Source: Qipengyuania psychrotolerans (lineage in GTDB: Bacteria > Pseudomonadota > Alphaproteobacteria > Sphingomonadales > Sphingomonadaceae). Taken from it: a DNA stretch of 64,000 nucleotides. A model generated the notes under the pieces. That model made no database searches and had not been told where the DNA came from. It was given only the letters and a program-made list of their open reading frames with translations. The translations under genes were made by a program, and so were the position numbers. Location: positions 2,067,001 through 2,131,000 of the forward strand of contig NZ_CP081297.1 in the NCBI RefSeq assembly GCF_019711355.1, in the 5' to 3' direction. Positions 43,517 through 51,759 of this stretch are shown here, piece by piece; the first letter of the stretch is position 1; every line of letters starts with the position of its first letter.

Positions 43517-45250
43517 ATGACCGACGCCATATTGACGCCGACACCCAACGATTGCGACCTTCCTAGGCGCAGGGCCGATTTCGACACCTTCAACGAGGCC
43601 GTCGACTACGCCGCGCAGAGCCAGAAGGGCCTCAATTTTCATGATATGCGCGGCGACCTTGTTCGCCCCTACCCGTTCAGCGAAATGCGCAGCGATGCGC
43701 TGAAACTCGCGCGCCAGATGGCCGCTGCCGGAATCGGCAAGGAAGATCGTGTCGCCCTGATCGCGGAAACCTGCCCCGAATTTGCGGCGCTGTTTTGCGC
43801 CTGCACCTATGTCGGCGCCTGGCCCGTGCCTTTGCCTTTGCCCACCGGATTCGGCGGCAAGGAAGGTTATATCGACCAGCTTTCCGTTCAGTTGCAGAGC
43901 AGCGATCCCAAGATCCTGATCTATCCTGCTGAAATCGAGGAGATGGCCCAGGCAGCTGCCGAGCGGCAAGGGTGCGAAGGCCAGAGCTGGGAAGATTTCG
44001 CCCAGCGTCCCGACCCCGAATGCGAGCTGCCCGAAGCGCAGCCGGATGACATCTGCTATCTCCAGTATTCGAGCGGATCGACCCGCTTCCCCACCGGCGT
44101 TGCGGTAACGCACAAGGCGCTGCTGCATAATCTGTTCGGCCATTCGACCGGCGTCGACCTTGGCGAGAATGATCGCGTCGTCAGCTGGCTGCCGTGGTAT
44201 CACGATATGGGCCTTGTCGGATGCCTGCTGTCACCGATCGCCAACCAGGCTTCGGTAGATTATCTCAAGACCGAACATTTCGCCCGCCGCCCGCTGGCAT
44301 GGCTCGATCTCATCAGCCGCAACAAGGGCAATACGCTCAGCTATTCCCCCACCTTCGGTTATGATATTTGCGCGCGGCGTATTTCCAGTCAAAGCCATGT
44401 CGACGAACGCTTCGACCTGTCGCGCTGGCGCACCGCAGGTAACGGCGCAGACATGATCCGCCCCGATGTCATGCAGAGCTTCGTGAACGCGTTCGCGCAG
44501 GCCGGTTTCGATGCAAGCGCATTCACCCCCAGCTATGGGCTTGCCGAGGCGACGCTCGCCGTGACCGTCATGCCGCCGCGAGAAGGTATCCGTGTCGAAC
44601 TGGTCGAGGAAGAGCGTCTCTCGGGCCGTCCGCGTGACCTGTCGCACCCTGCCCGCTACCGCGCCATCGTGAATTGCGGCAAGGCGCTGCCCGGCATGGA
44701 AGTCGAAATTCGCGCCGAGGATGGAAGCATCAGGGCGGACCATCAAATCGGCAAGGTCTGGTGCCGTGGTACCAGCGTCATGCACTCTTATTTCCGCAAC
44801 GAGGAAGCCACCGAGGAATGCCTCGTCGACGGCTGGCTCGATACAGGCGACATGGGTTATCAGGCTGACGGTTATCTGTTCATCGTCGGCCGGGCCAAGG
44901 ACATGATCATCATCAACGGCAAGAACCTCTGGCCGCAGGATATCGAGTGGGCGGTTGAGCAATTGCCCGGCTTCAACCACGGCGACATCGCCGCATTTTC
45001 GGTTGATATGGAAAATGGCGAGGAAGCACCCGCCGTTCTGGTACATTGCCGCGTTTCCGAACCTGAAGAGCGGGTCAAACTGCGCGACCAGATCGCCGAC
45101 AAGGTCCGCGGCGTTACCGGCATGAGCTGTGTAGTTGAACTCGTGCCGCCGCGCACATTGCCGCGCACCAGCTCGGGCAAGCTCAGCCGCGCCAAGGCGA
45201 AGCGGCTTTACCTTTCCGGCGAGATCCAGCCGCTTGATCTGGCGGCCTGA
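43517..45250 (+). CDS. Fatty acyl-AMP ligase (FAAL) family protein
   Basis: 577 residues, ANL adenylating superfamily. Core motifs: DICYLQYSSGSTRFPTGVAVTH, SWLPWYHDMGLVG, FTPSYGLAEATLAVTV, GWLDTGDMGYQADGYLFIVGR and ARDM-like KDMIIINGKNLWPQDIEW. The PWYHDMGLVG block is characteristic of FAALs, which make acyl-AMP and pass the acyl group to a carrier protein rather than to CoA. No carrier protein, polyketide or peptide synthase gene is nearby, so its partner is unknown. The ATG at 43517 is preferred over one 14 codons earlier. Confidence 0.88.
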   Translation: MTDAILTPTPNDCDLPRRRADFDTFNEAVDYAAQSQKGLNFHDMRGDLVRPYPFSEMRSDALKLARQMAAAGIGKEDRVALIAETCPEFAALFCACTYVGAWPVPLPLPTGFGGKEGYIDQLSVQLQSSDPKILIYPAEIEEMAQAAAERQGCEGQSWEDFAQRPDPECELPEAQPDDICYLQYSSGSTRFPTGVAVTHKALLHNLFGHSTGVDLGENDRVVSWLPWYHDMGLVGCLLSPIANQASVDYLKTEHFARRPLAWLDLISRNKGNTLSYSPTFGYDICARRISSQSHVDERFDLSRWRTAGNGADMIRPDVMQSFVNAFAQAGFDASAFTPSYGLAEATLAVTVMPPREGIRVELVEEERLSGRPRDLSHPARYRAIVNCGKALPGMEVEIRAEDGSIRADHQIGKVWCRGTSVMHSYFRNEEATEECLVDGWLDTGDMGYQADGYLFIVGRAKDMIIINGKNLWPQDIEWAVEQLPGFNHGDIAAFSVDMENGEEAPAVLVHCRVSEPEERVKLRDQIADKVRGVTGMSCVVELVPPRTLPRTSSGKLSRAKAKRLYLSGEIQPLDLAA

Positions 45251-45306
45251 GACCGCCACAAGCTGCCCAATCCAAAGGATTTCGGTCGCCAGCGTGTGAT
45301 GGCATC

Positions 45307-45335
45307 TTGAAACTCGTGTTATAGAGACCTAATAC
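45307..45335 (+). promoter_or_regulatory. Candidate sigma-70 promoter of the telA operon
   Basis: TTGAAA (45307-45312), a 17-base spacer and TAATAC (45330-45335), about 36 bases before the telA start. Confidence 0.45.
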
Positions 45336-45370
45336 AGAAGAGAAATTTTCCGGGAGGTCTGCTGAATTCC

Positions 45371-46621
45371 ATGAGTGACGAAAAGCCCCAGGCTGCCGCC
45401 GCACCGTCCGACGCCAAGCCCGCCGCCACGGCGACTATGGCTCCGCCTGAATTCGATCTGACGCCGCCCGATCCGGTGCCGGCCGTCGCGCCTGAAAAGG
45501 CCGCCGGTCTCGTGCCCGTATCGGAAGAAGTGAAGAGCAAGCTCGAAACCAAGGTCGACGGATTCGTCATGGACCTGATCAGCCAAGACGCGAATTCGCC
45601 CGAGTTCGGCAAGAAGGTCGATCAGTTGACCAATATGGGCCGCAAGGAAATCATGGCAGCGGCAGGAATGTCGAACCGCTTCCTCGATCGTCCGGTCCGC
45701 GCAATGGACAAGGACGAAGGCGTTGGCGCCAACCTGTCCGAACTACGCCGCGTTGTGGAAGAACTCGACCCAGGCAAGCGCGGCAAACTGTCGGGCACGC
45801 GCAAGATCCTCGGCATCATTCCATTCGGAAACAAGCTGACGAATTACTTCCGCAGCTATCAAAGCGCGCAGACCCACATTCAGTCGATCCTTTCGAATCT
45901 TGCCAGCGGCAAGGACGAACTGATCATGGATAATGCCGCGATCGACGTCGAGCGCCAGAAGCTGTGGGAAGCGATGGGAAATCTGGAACAGATGATCCAC
46001 ATTTCCAACACGCTCGACGGCAAGCTGGAAGAAAAAGCCGTAGAGCTCGACGCCACCGATCCGGCGAAGGCCAAGGCAGTCCGCGAAACGGCGCTGTTCT
46101 ATGTCCGCCAGCGCACGCAGGATTTGCTGACCCAGATGGCAGTCAGTGTCCAGGGCTACCTTGCCCTCGACCTGGTCAAGAAGAACAATGTCGAGCTGGT
46201 GAAGGGCGTTGATCGCGCCAGCACCACTACAGTGGGTGCACTGCGTACTGCCGTGACCGTGGCAGAAGCCATGACCAACCAGCGTCTCGTGCTCGGCCAG
46301 ATCACTGCGCTCAACGAAACTACGGCCGGGATCATCGATTCCACCAGCACCCTGCTCCGCGAACAGACCGGTAAGATCCACGAACAGGCAGCAGCCAGCA
46401 CCATTCCGCTAGAAACGCTCCAGCGCGCCTTCCAGAACATCTACGATACCATGGATGAAGTCGACGAATTCAAGGTCCGCGCGCTCGACAGCATGAAGCA
46501 GACCGTGACCCTGCTGACCAGCGAAGTCGAAAAGTCGAAAGGCTATATCGCCCGTGCTGAAGGCCAGTCCCAGGCGCAGAAGCAGGTAGCCGAATCCGGC
46601 CTGCTGAGCATAGAAGGCTAA
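45371..46621 (+). CDS. telA: Toxic anion resistance protein (TelA family)
   Basis: 416 residues with a disordered acidic/Ala-Pro N-terminus and a long all-helical TelA domain (YFRSYQSAQTHIQSILSNLASGKDEL, LEQMIHISNTLDGKLEEKA, QDLLTQMAVSVQGYLALDLVKKNNVELVKGV, AVTVAEAMTNQRLVLGQI). Homologues are linked to tellurite and antimicrobial or cell envelope stress tolerance; the mechanism is unclear. GGGAGG lies 13 bases before the ATG, further than usual. First of three genes with the XpaC-like and PHA-system proteins. Confidence 0.9.
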   Translation: MSDEKPQAAAAPSDAKPAATATMAPPEFDLTPPDPVPAVAPEKAAGLVPVSEEVKSKLETKVDGFVMDLISQDANSPEFGKKVDQLTNMGRKEIMAAAGMSNRFLDRPVRAMDKDEGVGANLSELRRVVEELDPGKRGKLSGTRKILGIIPFGNKLTNYFRSYQSAQTHIQSILSNLASGKDELIMDNAAIDVERQKLWEAMGNLEQMIHISNTLDGKLEEKAVELDATDPAKAKAVRETALFYVRQRTQDLLTQMAVSVQGYLALDLVKKNNVELVKGVDRASTTTVGALRTAVTVAEAMTNQRLVLGQITALNETTAGIIDSTSTLLREQTGKIHEQAAASTIPLETLQRAFQNIYDTMDEVDEFKVRALDSMKQTVTLLTSEVEKSKGYIARAEGQSQAQKQVAESGLLSIEG

Positions 46622-46634
46622 CGGAGGCTTTGCG

Positions 46635-47390
46635 GTGAGTGACCTGACCAAAGAAAGCGACCGGATCCTGCAGGAAGCGCGCATTGTCCGCGACGACAAT
46701 CGCGATGGTGGCCGCCACCGGCGGGATGCTTCAATTGGCAAGGGCTCCGCAGGCCTCAAGTCGAAGCATTTCACCAAGAAGCTGGTTCAGCTTGCCATCG
46801 GTTTCGTGGGCATACTGATTGCAGCCGGCCTCGCAGGCGCAATCCTGAACGGCATCGGATTTTGGGGCGTCATGATCACCTTCATGGTGATGGTGCTGCT
46901 TTTCGGCGGCGTGATGAGCCAGAAGATCAAGGTCCCCACTCGAACCGACATAAACAAGGGCAATGTCCAGCAGATGGTCAGCCGCACGGAATTGTGGCTG
47001 GAACACCAGCGCCCTGCACTTCCCCCACCCGCGGCCAAAATTGTCGGAGACATGGGGGTCCAGCTCGATGCGCTCGGACTGCAGCTTCAGGGACTGGACC
47101 AGAACCACCCCAAGGCCCGCGAAGTGCGCAGCCTGGTGGGTGAGCAATTGCCCGAGATGATCGACAGCTATCAGCGCATCCCCGCCCATATGCGGACCGA
47201 AAAGCGCGCCGGAGCAACACCGGACGAACAGCTGACTGGCAGCCTGTCCAAGATCAGCGGCGAGATCGATTCGATTACGCGCCAGCTTGCCGAAGGTTCG
47301 CTCGACGATCTGGCGATCAAGCACCGCTATCTCGATTACAAGTTCGGCGAAGGCGCTGAAACCAGCCCGCAACTGGAGCACAAGAGCTGA
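46635..47390 (+). CDS. XpaC-like membrane protein, TelA partner
   Basis: 251 residues, GTG start with GGAGG eight bases upstream. Basic N-terminus, two transmembrane segments at about 50-95 (LVQLAIGFVGILIAAGLAG, FWGVMITFMVMVLLFGGVM), then a soluble helical region with EVRSLVGEQLPEMIDSYQRI and TGSLSKISGEIDSITRQL. TelA is often encoded beside XpaC-family proteins (5-bromo-4-chloroindolyl phosphate hydrolysis family), and the PEMIDSYQRIP segment resembles them. The family match is tentative, while the operon link is clear: its stop overlaps the next ATG by one base. Confidence 0.7.
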   Translation: MSDLTKESDRILQEARIVRDDNRDGGRHRRDASIGKGSAGLKSKHFTKKLVQLAIGFVGILIAAGLAGAILNGIGFWGVMITFMVMVLLFGGVMSQKIKVPTRTDINKGNVQQMVSRTELWLEHQRPALPPPAAKIVGDMGVQLDALGLQLQGLDQNHPKAREVRSLVGEQLPEMIDSYQRIPAHMRTEKRAGATPDEQLTGSLSKISGEIDSITRQLAEGSLDDLAIKHRYLDYKFGEGAETSPQLEHKS

Positions 47391-47698
47391 TGCGCGTTCC
47401 GATAAAACACAACCTCACCAAGGATGAGGTACGCCACCGTCTCCGCAGCCGCAGTCACGAGATCAGCGATGCGGTGCCTGGCGGAGCAGCCGACGTCCAG
47501 GTTGCCTGGCCCGACGAGGACACGATGTCGGTCGGAGTGGTGACGATGGGCCAGACACTTCAATCCCGCGTGCTGATCGAAGACACGCAAGTGGTATTCG
47601 AGGTGGACCTTCCGGCTGCACTTTCCTTCGTGGAACCAATGATCAAATCTGCCATTCGCAGCAAGGGTGAGAAGCTCCTCAGCGCCCCCAAAGCCTGA
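47390..47698 (+). CDS. Polyhydroxyalkanoic acid system family protein
   Basis: 102 residues of the PHA_gran_rgn family: MRVPIKHNLTKDEVRHRL, AWPDEDTMSVGVVTMGQTLQS and VFEVDLPAALSFVEPMIKSAI. Members are often encoded near PHA genes, and a link to PHA granules is proposed for the family; the fold resembles small beta-alpha ligand-binding domains. Here it is the last gene of the telA operon, 25 kb from phaC and the phasin. Confidence 0.85.
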   Translation: MRVPIKHNLTKDEVRHRLRSRSHEISDAVPGGAADVQVAWPDEDTMSVGVVTMGQTLQSRVLIEDTQVVFEVDLPAALSFVEPMIKSAIRSKGEKLLSAPKA

Positions 47699-47721
47699 CG
47701 TTTCTAACTTTTGATGGTTCG

Positions 47722-47746
47722 GGAACGGTTTGCGATTCTGATCGCT
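47722..47746 (+). promoter_or_regulatory. Near-consensus EcfG promoter upstream of bphO-bphP
   Basis: GGAAC (47722-47726), a 16-base spacer, CGCT (47743-47746) in place of CGTT. One mismatch to the consensus; 116 bases before the heme oxygenase start. Confidence 0.4.
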
Positions 47747-47841
47747 TGATTTGTCTATCGGACCGCCAATTGGCCTCCGGTGCAAATTTTAGCGGGCTGT
47801 TCGGTCGACCTTAAGGTCCGGATTCGTACCGCGGGGGTTGT

Positions 47842-48378
47842 ATGCGAAACGAATTACGGAAAACAACGCGCGAAGCGCATGATCGGCTCGATCAGTTGGC
47901 ATCTGGCCTGCCAGTGGTCTCGCGCGCGACGTATATAGCATTTCTTCAGGCTCAAGGCCGTGCGCGGCTGGCGGCCGAGTCCGCATTCCGGCACACCGCT
48001 CCCACTCATCTTCTGCGTCCTCCTGTTCAAGGCCCTTTGATCCGAACAGATCTGGAAGAACTTGGGGCGCAGCTACAGCCTGCGGGAATGGTGCTGACTT
48101 TCGCCTCTTCCTGCGAAGCGCTTGGCGCGGCGTGGGTGATTGCAGGCTCCTCGCTTGGCAACAGGGCCATGCTCCTGCAGCGGCAGAAGGCCGGCCTTTC
48201 AGGGGCGGAACGTTTCCTGTCCGATCCGCGAATGCCCGCCTATTTCAAGGACGTCCTCGTAGCACTGGAGGAACCGCGTGACGCGCGGTCGCAGCGTGAT
48301 TTATTGTCCGGCGCCGCCAATTGTTTCTCCCTTTTCGAGCGCGCTTTTGCCGCGCTTCCTGAAAGCCTGGCTGCGTGA
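47842..48378 (+). CDS. bphO: Heme oxygenase (biliverdin-producing), BphO type
   Basis: 178 residues. The proximal heme ligand is the His in RKTTREAHDRLD near the N-terminus, and the distal helix is WVIAGSSLGNRAML. It opens heme to biliverdin, the chromophore of the phytochrome encoded next. The start of bphP overlaps its stop by four bases (GTGA), a strong sign that the two act together. A near-consensus EcfG promoter lies upstream. Confidence 0.92.
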   Translation: MRNELRKTTREAHDRLDQLASGLPVVSRATYIAFLQAQGRARLAAESAFRHTAPTHLLRPPVQGPLIRTDLEELGAQLQPAGMVLTFASSCEALGAAWVIAGSSLGNRAMLLQRQKAGLSGAERFLSDPRMPAYFKDVLVALEEPRDARSQRDLLSGAANCFSLFERAFAALPESLAA

Positions 48379-50942
48379 ACATTCACACGAAAGACATCGA
48401 GCTGACCGAGTGCGATCGCGAGGCCATTCACCACATCTCCGCCATCCAGGATTTCGGCGCGTTGATCGCTGTAACGAATGACTGGAATGTCGCTCATCGA
48501 TCAAGGAACATCGCGGAGATTATAGGCGACTCCTGCGATCCCGAAATTGGTGACCCGCTGGCGGATTACTTTTCGTCAGATGCGATCGCAGAACTGCGGC
48601 GGGCCACTTCGTCCCTGTTTGCAGCCGATACGGTAGAGCGCCTGTTCGGTGTCGATCTTCGCGGTGACGGCAATCTTTTCGATTGCGCCGTCCACCAGAG
48701 CAACAACTTGCTGGTAATCGAGATCGAGCCGCACGAGGTCGAGGCAATCGATCGCGGATTACGCATTATCCGTCCCGTCGTAAGCAAGCTGGAACAGCAC
48801 GATTCCTATCGCTCTCTTGGCGACGAGGCCTGCCACTTCCTGCGCGATATGCTCGGTTATGACCGGGTCATGTTCTACCGCTTCCTCCCGGACGAAAGTG
48901 GGCAGGTCATCGCCGAGGCCAAGCGCGACGATCTCGAGACCTATCTCGATCTGCGCTATCCCCAAGCTGATATTCCGCAGCAGGCACGCGCGCTTTTCGT
49001 CAGGAACCGGTTCCGTATAATTGCCGACATGTCGGCTCCTTCGATACCGGTTGAGCCGGCCATCGGCGCGGACGGCGTGCCGCTCGATATGAGCATGTCC
49101 ACGCTGCGCGCCCATTCGCAAATGCATGTCGAATACATGCGCAACATGGGTGTCGGCGCATCACTCGCGATTTCGATCGTCATCGATGGAAAGCTATGGG
49201 GCATGTTCGCATGCCATCACCACGAGGCGCGATCGTTGTCCTATGGTCTGCGTACCGTTGCGGAACTGTTTTCCGAACTTGTGTCGCTTGTCATCGAACG
49301 CCTGGGGAACCGCAAGGTAGCGAAACGCGTCGAGGCCAGCCGCGAACTGCACGATCGCCTGATCCGCAGTTTCGCAGACGGCGCGGCTCTTTCCCAGTCG
49401 CTGCCCAGCCTCGATCCGATCATTTCCAGGGCGATCGATATCGACGGGATCAGCATCTTCATTGATGGTTCTTACAACGCCAAGGGCCATGCCCCGACGG
49501 AAGAAGAATTCCTGTCGATCCTGCCGCAATTGAATGCCTCGGCTGACGGCAGGTTGATCATTACTGACAATCTGGCCGAAAAATTTCCAGGCGCCGGGTC
49601 GTTTCCCGCGCGCGTCGCCGGTGCAATCATCCTCTCCATTTCACGCAGGCCCCGCGACTATTTCATCCTGTGGCGGCGCGAAGAATTGCAGAACGTGACC
49701 TGGGCCGGGAAACCCGGGAAACTGCAACCCGATAGCTCCAATGGAAACCGTATCAGCCCGCGCAAGAGTTTTGGTGCGTGGGAAGAGACCATGCGCGGCC
49801 GGTCGCGGGAATGGTCACATCCCGAGCAGAAGCTGGCAGAGAGCCTCAGAAGTTCGCTGCTGGAGGTCATCTTGCGACTGACCGACGAACAGGCGAAAGA
49901 GCGCGCCCGGGCGCAGCAGCAGCAGGAATTGTTGATTGCAGAACTCAATCACCGCGTGCGCAATATTCTCAACCTCATCCGCGGATTGATCAACCAGTCG
50001 CGCGGCGAAGCTGTCTCGATCGATGATTTTTCGGAAATCGTCGGCGGCCGCATCTCTGCGCTTTCCCTGGCCCATGACAACATCACCAAGGGCAATTGGT
50101 CATCCGCTCCGCTGAGCGAGCTGATCAACTCGGAGGCCGATGCCTATCTTGCAGGCAAGACCGATCGGGTCCTGGTCTCCGGGCCCGAAGCCCTGATCAA
50201 TCCCGAAGCCTACACCGTGCTGGCCTTGGTCATCCACGAGATGATCACGAATTCTGCCAAATACGGCGCGCTATCCGACGGCTCCGGCGTTCTGAAGATC
50301 GGCATCGAAAAGGCTTCCGATGGGGCGCTGGAATTGAGCTGGAAGGAAATCGGCGGTCCGCCTGTTCAGGCCCCCGAACGTCGCGGTTTCGGATCCACCA
50401 TCGTGGAGCGTTCCATTCCGTTCGAGTTGAACGGCGAAGCCGAGGTGCGGTTCGAATTGAGCGGTGTCGAGGCGCGCTGGTGCATTCCAGCCAAATATGT
50501 CAGCTGGGGCGAAACTCGCGCGACAGTGAACGAGCAGGTGCAAAAGGAAAAAGACATCCAGCCTACTATGACAAGCGAACCGCCCAAGACCGTCCTTCTT
50601 GTCGAAGACAGCATGTTGATCGCCCTCGACACGGAAGATTGCCTGAAAGAGCTGGGTGTGACGACCGTCCTGGTCGAAAGCACGGTTCAGGGCGCCATCG
50701 AAATCCTGGCAAACAAGACGCCCGATGCCGCAATTCTCGACTACAATTTGGGCAGCGAGAATAGCGAAGGAGTGGCCGAGGCTCTTGCCAAACGCGGCAT
50801 CCCCTTCTGGCTCGCAACCGGATATGGCGAGATGAAAGACCGTGCCGAAGTTCTGGGCGCGTCCGGCTTGCTTACCAAGCCTTATGGCAGAGACGAACTC
50901 ACCGGATTACTCGCCGCATACGCCAAACAGAAGAACACCTGA
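48375..50942 (+). CDS. bphP: Bacteriophytochrome HWE histidine kinase with C-terminal FATGUY receiver
   Basis: 855 residues, GTG start. PAS at about 15-120 with the biliverdin-attaching Cys13 in TECDREAIHH; GAF at about 135-305 with D199-I-P and His247, His251 and His281 around the chromophore; PHY at about 315-495 with the tongue motif PRKSF at 462-466; HWE kinase with His526 in ELNHRVRN, HEMITNSAKYGAL and W-x-E at 656-658; receiver at about 738-850 with Glu744-Asp745, Asp789 and Lys835. The segment PFWLATGYG (810-818) is the FATGUY motif of general stress receivers. All this points to red/far-red control of the PhyR pathway. Confidence 0.95.
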   Translation: MNIHTKDIELTECDREAIHHISAIQDFGALIAVTNDWNVAHRSRNIAEIIGDSCDPEIGDPLADYFSSDAIAELRRATSSLFAADTVERLFGVDLRGDGNLFDCAVHQSNNLLVIEIEPHEVEAIDRGLRIIRPVVSKLEQHDSYRSLGDEACHFLRDMLGYDRVMFYRFLPDESGQVIAEAKRDDLETYLDLRYPQADIPQQARALFVRNRFRIIADMSAPSIPVEPAIGADGVPLDMSMSTLRAHSQMHVEYMRNMGVGASLAISIVIDGKLWGMFACHHHEARSLSYGLRTVAELFSELVSLVIERLGNRKVAKRVEASRELHDRLIRSFADGAALSQSLPSLDPIISRAIDIDGISIFIDGSYNAKGHAPTEEEFLSILPQLNASADGRLIITDNLAEKFPGAGSFPARVAGAIILSISRRPRDYFILWRREELQNVTWAGKPGKLQPDSSNGNRISPRKSFGAWEETMRGRSREWSHPEQKLAESLRSSLLEVILRLTDEQAKERARAQQQQELLIAELNHRVRNILNLIRGLINQSRGEAVSIDDFSEIVGGRISALSLAHDNITKGNWSSAPLSELINSEADAYLAGKTDRVLVSGPEALINPEAYTVLALVIHEMITNSAKYGALSDGSGVLKIGIEKASDGALELSWKEIGGPPVQAPERRGFGSTIVERSIPFELNGEAEVRFELSGVEARWCIPAKYVSWGETRATVNEQVQKEKDIQPTMTSEPPKTVLLVEDSMLIALDTEDCLKELGVTTVLVESTVQGAIEILANKTPDAAILDYNLGSENSEGVAEALAKRGIPFWLATGYGEMKDRAEVLGASGLLTKPYGRDELTGLLAAYAKQKNT

Positions 50943-50951
50943 CGCAGCGGA

Positions 50952-51677
50952 TCAGTTGAAGAAGCGCTGTTGGTAATAGAACGGCGCCGATACGGGTTCG
51001 CCCGAGGCGTTGCGGGCCGGCTCGAACCGCAATTGTTCCAGCGCCAATTGGCAGACAGTCCTGTCCGTTTCGGGGAACGGGCTGGCACGATAGACCGAAC
51101 AGCTTGTCGCACGCCCTTCCGCCGATACCGAAAGTTTCACGATCACCGACTTCCCGATGCGCGCCTCGCGCCCGCCGGGCGGCACTGGAAAGGCGCGAGC
51201 ATCAGTAATTGCACGGACCAGTACAGGCTTGGTGGCAGCTACGCCCCCCTGCCCAGATCCGCCCAGACCCGCGCCAGTTCCAACGCCGCTACCTGCCGCC
51301 CCGGTTCCGCTGCCCGCCTCGGTTGCACCTGAATCGGTCGCCGTGCCAGTCGACGCGGCACGCGGCACTGGCCTGTCCTCGCGAATTTGCTGACGAGGGG
51401 TGGGTGCAGTGACCGGCTGCGGGACGGCTTCTCGTCCCGGATCGCCCTGAGCACCTTCATCGGGCTGCGGTTCGACTTCCGGGGCTTCCTCCTCCGGCGT
51501 AGTGACGGTCACGGTGAAGGCAGACACGACCTCCCGTTCGACCGAGGCGACCACACTGGGCGCCAAACCACGTATCAATACGTAGAACATCCCGGTGTGA
51601 ATCAACAGGATAAGGGCGATAACCCAGCCATTGGGCCGCCGTTTGGTTGTGCTGAAGTTGGAATTACTTGCCATCAT
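50952..51677 (-). CDS. TonB family energy transducer
   Basis: About 241 residues: an N-terminal membrane anchor (GWVIALILLIHTGMFYVLI), a Pro/Glu- and then Gly/Ser/Thr-rich periplasmic linker, and a C-terminal TonB domain (GKSVIVKLSVSAEGRATSCSV, PETDRTVCQLALEQLRFEPA). It transmits proton-motive energy to outer membrane receptors such as the one encoded 4 kb away. Two adjacent ATGs (51677, 51674) are candidate starts. ExbB/ExbD are not in the window. Divergent from the hybrid kinase. Confidence 0.85.
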   Translation of the reverse strand: MMASNSNFSTTKRRPNGWVIALILLIHTGMFYVLIRGLAPSVVASVEREVVSAFTVTVTTPEEEAPEVEPQPDEGAQGDPGREAVPQPVTAPTPRQQIREDRPVPRAASTGTATDSGATEAGSGTGAAGSGVGTGAGLGGSGQGGVAATKPVLVRAITDARAFPVPPGGREARIGKSVIVKLSVSAEGRATSCSVYRASPFPETDRTVCQLALEQLRFEPARNASGEPVSAPFYYQQRFFN

Positions 51678-51759
51678 TGCAGTCAAACTACGCAAGCGAT
51701 GCCAGCGTTCCAAGGCCCGAGTGAAAGTCCCCAAAGGACCAAACAAAGGACGACGACGA

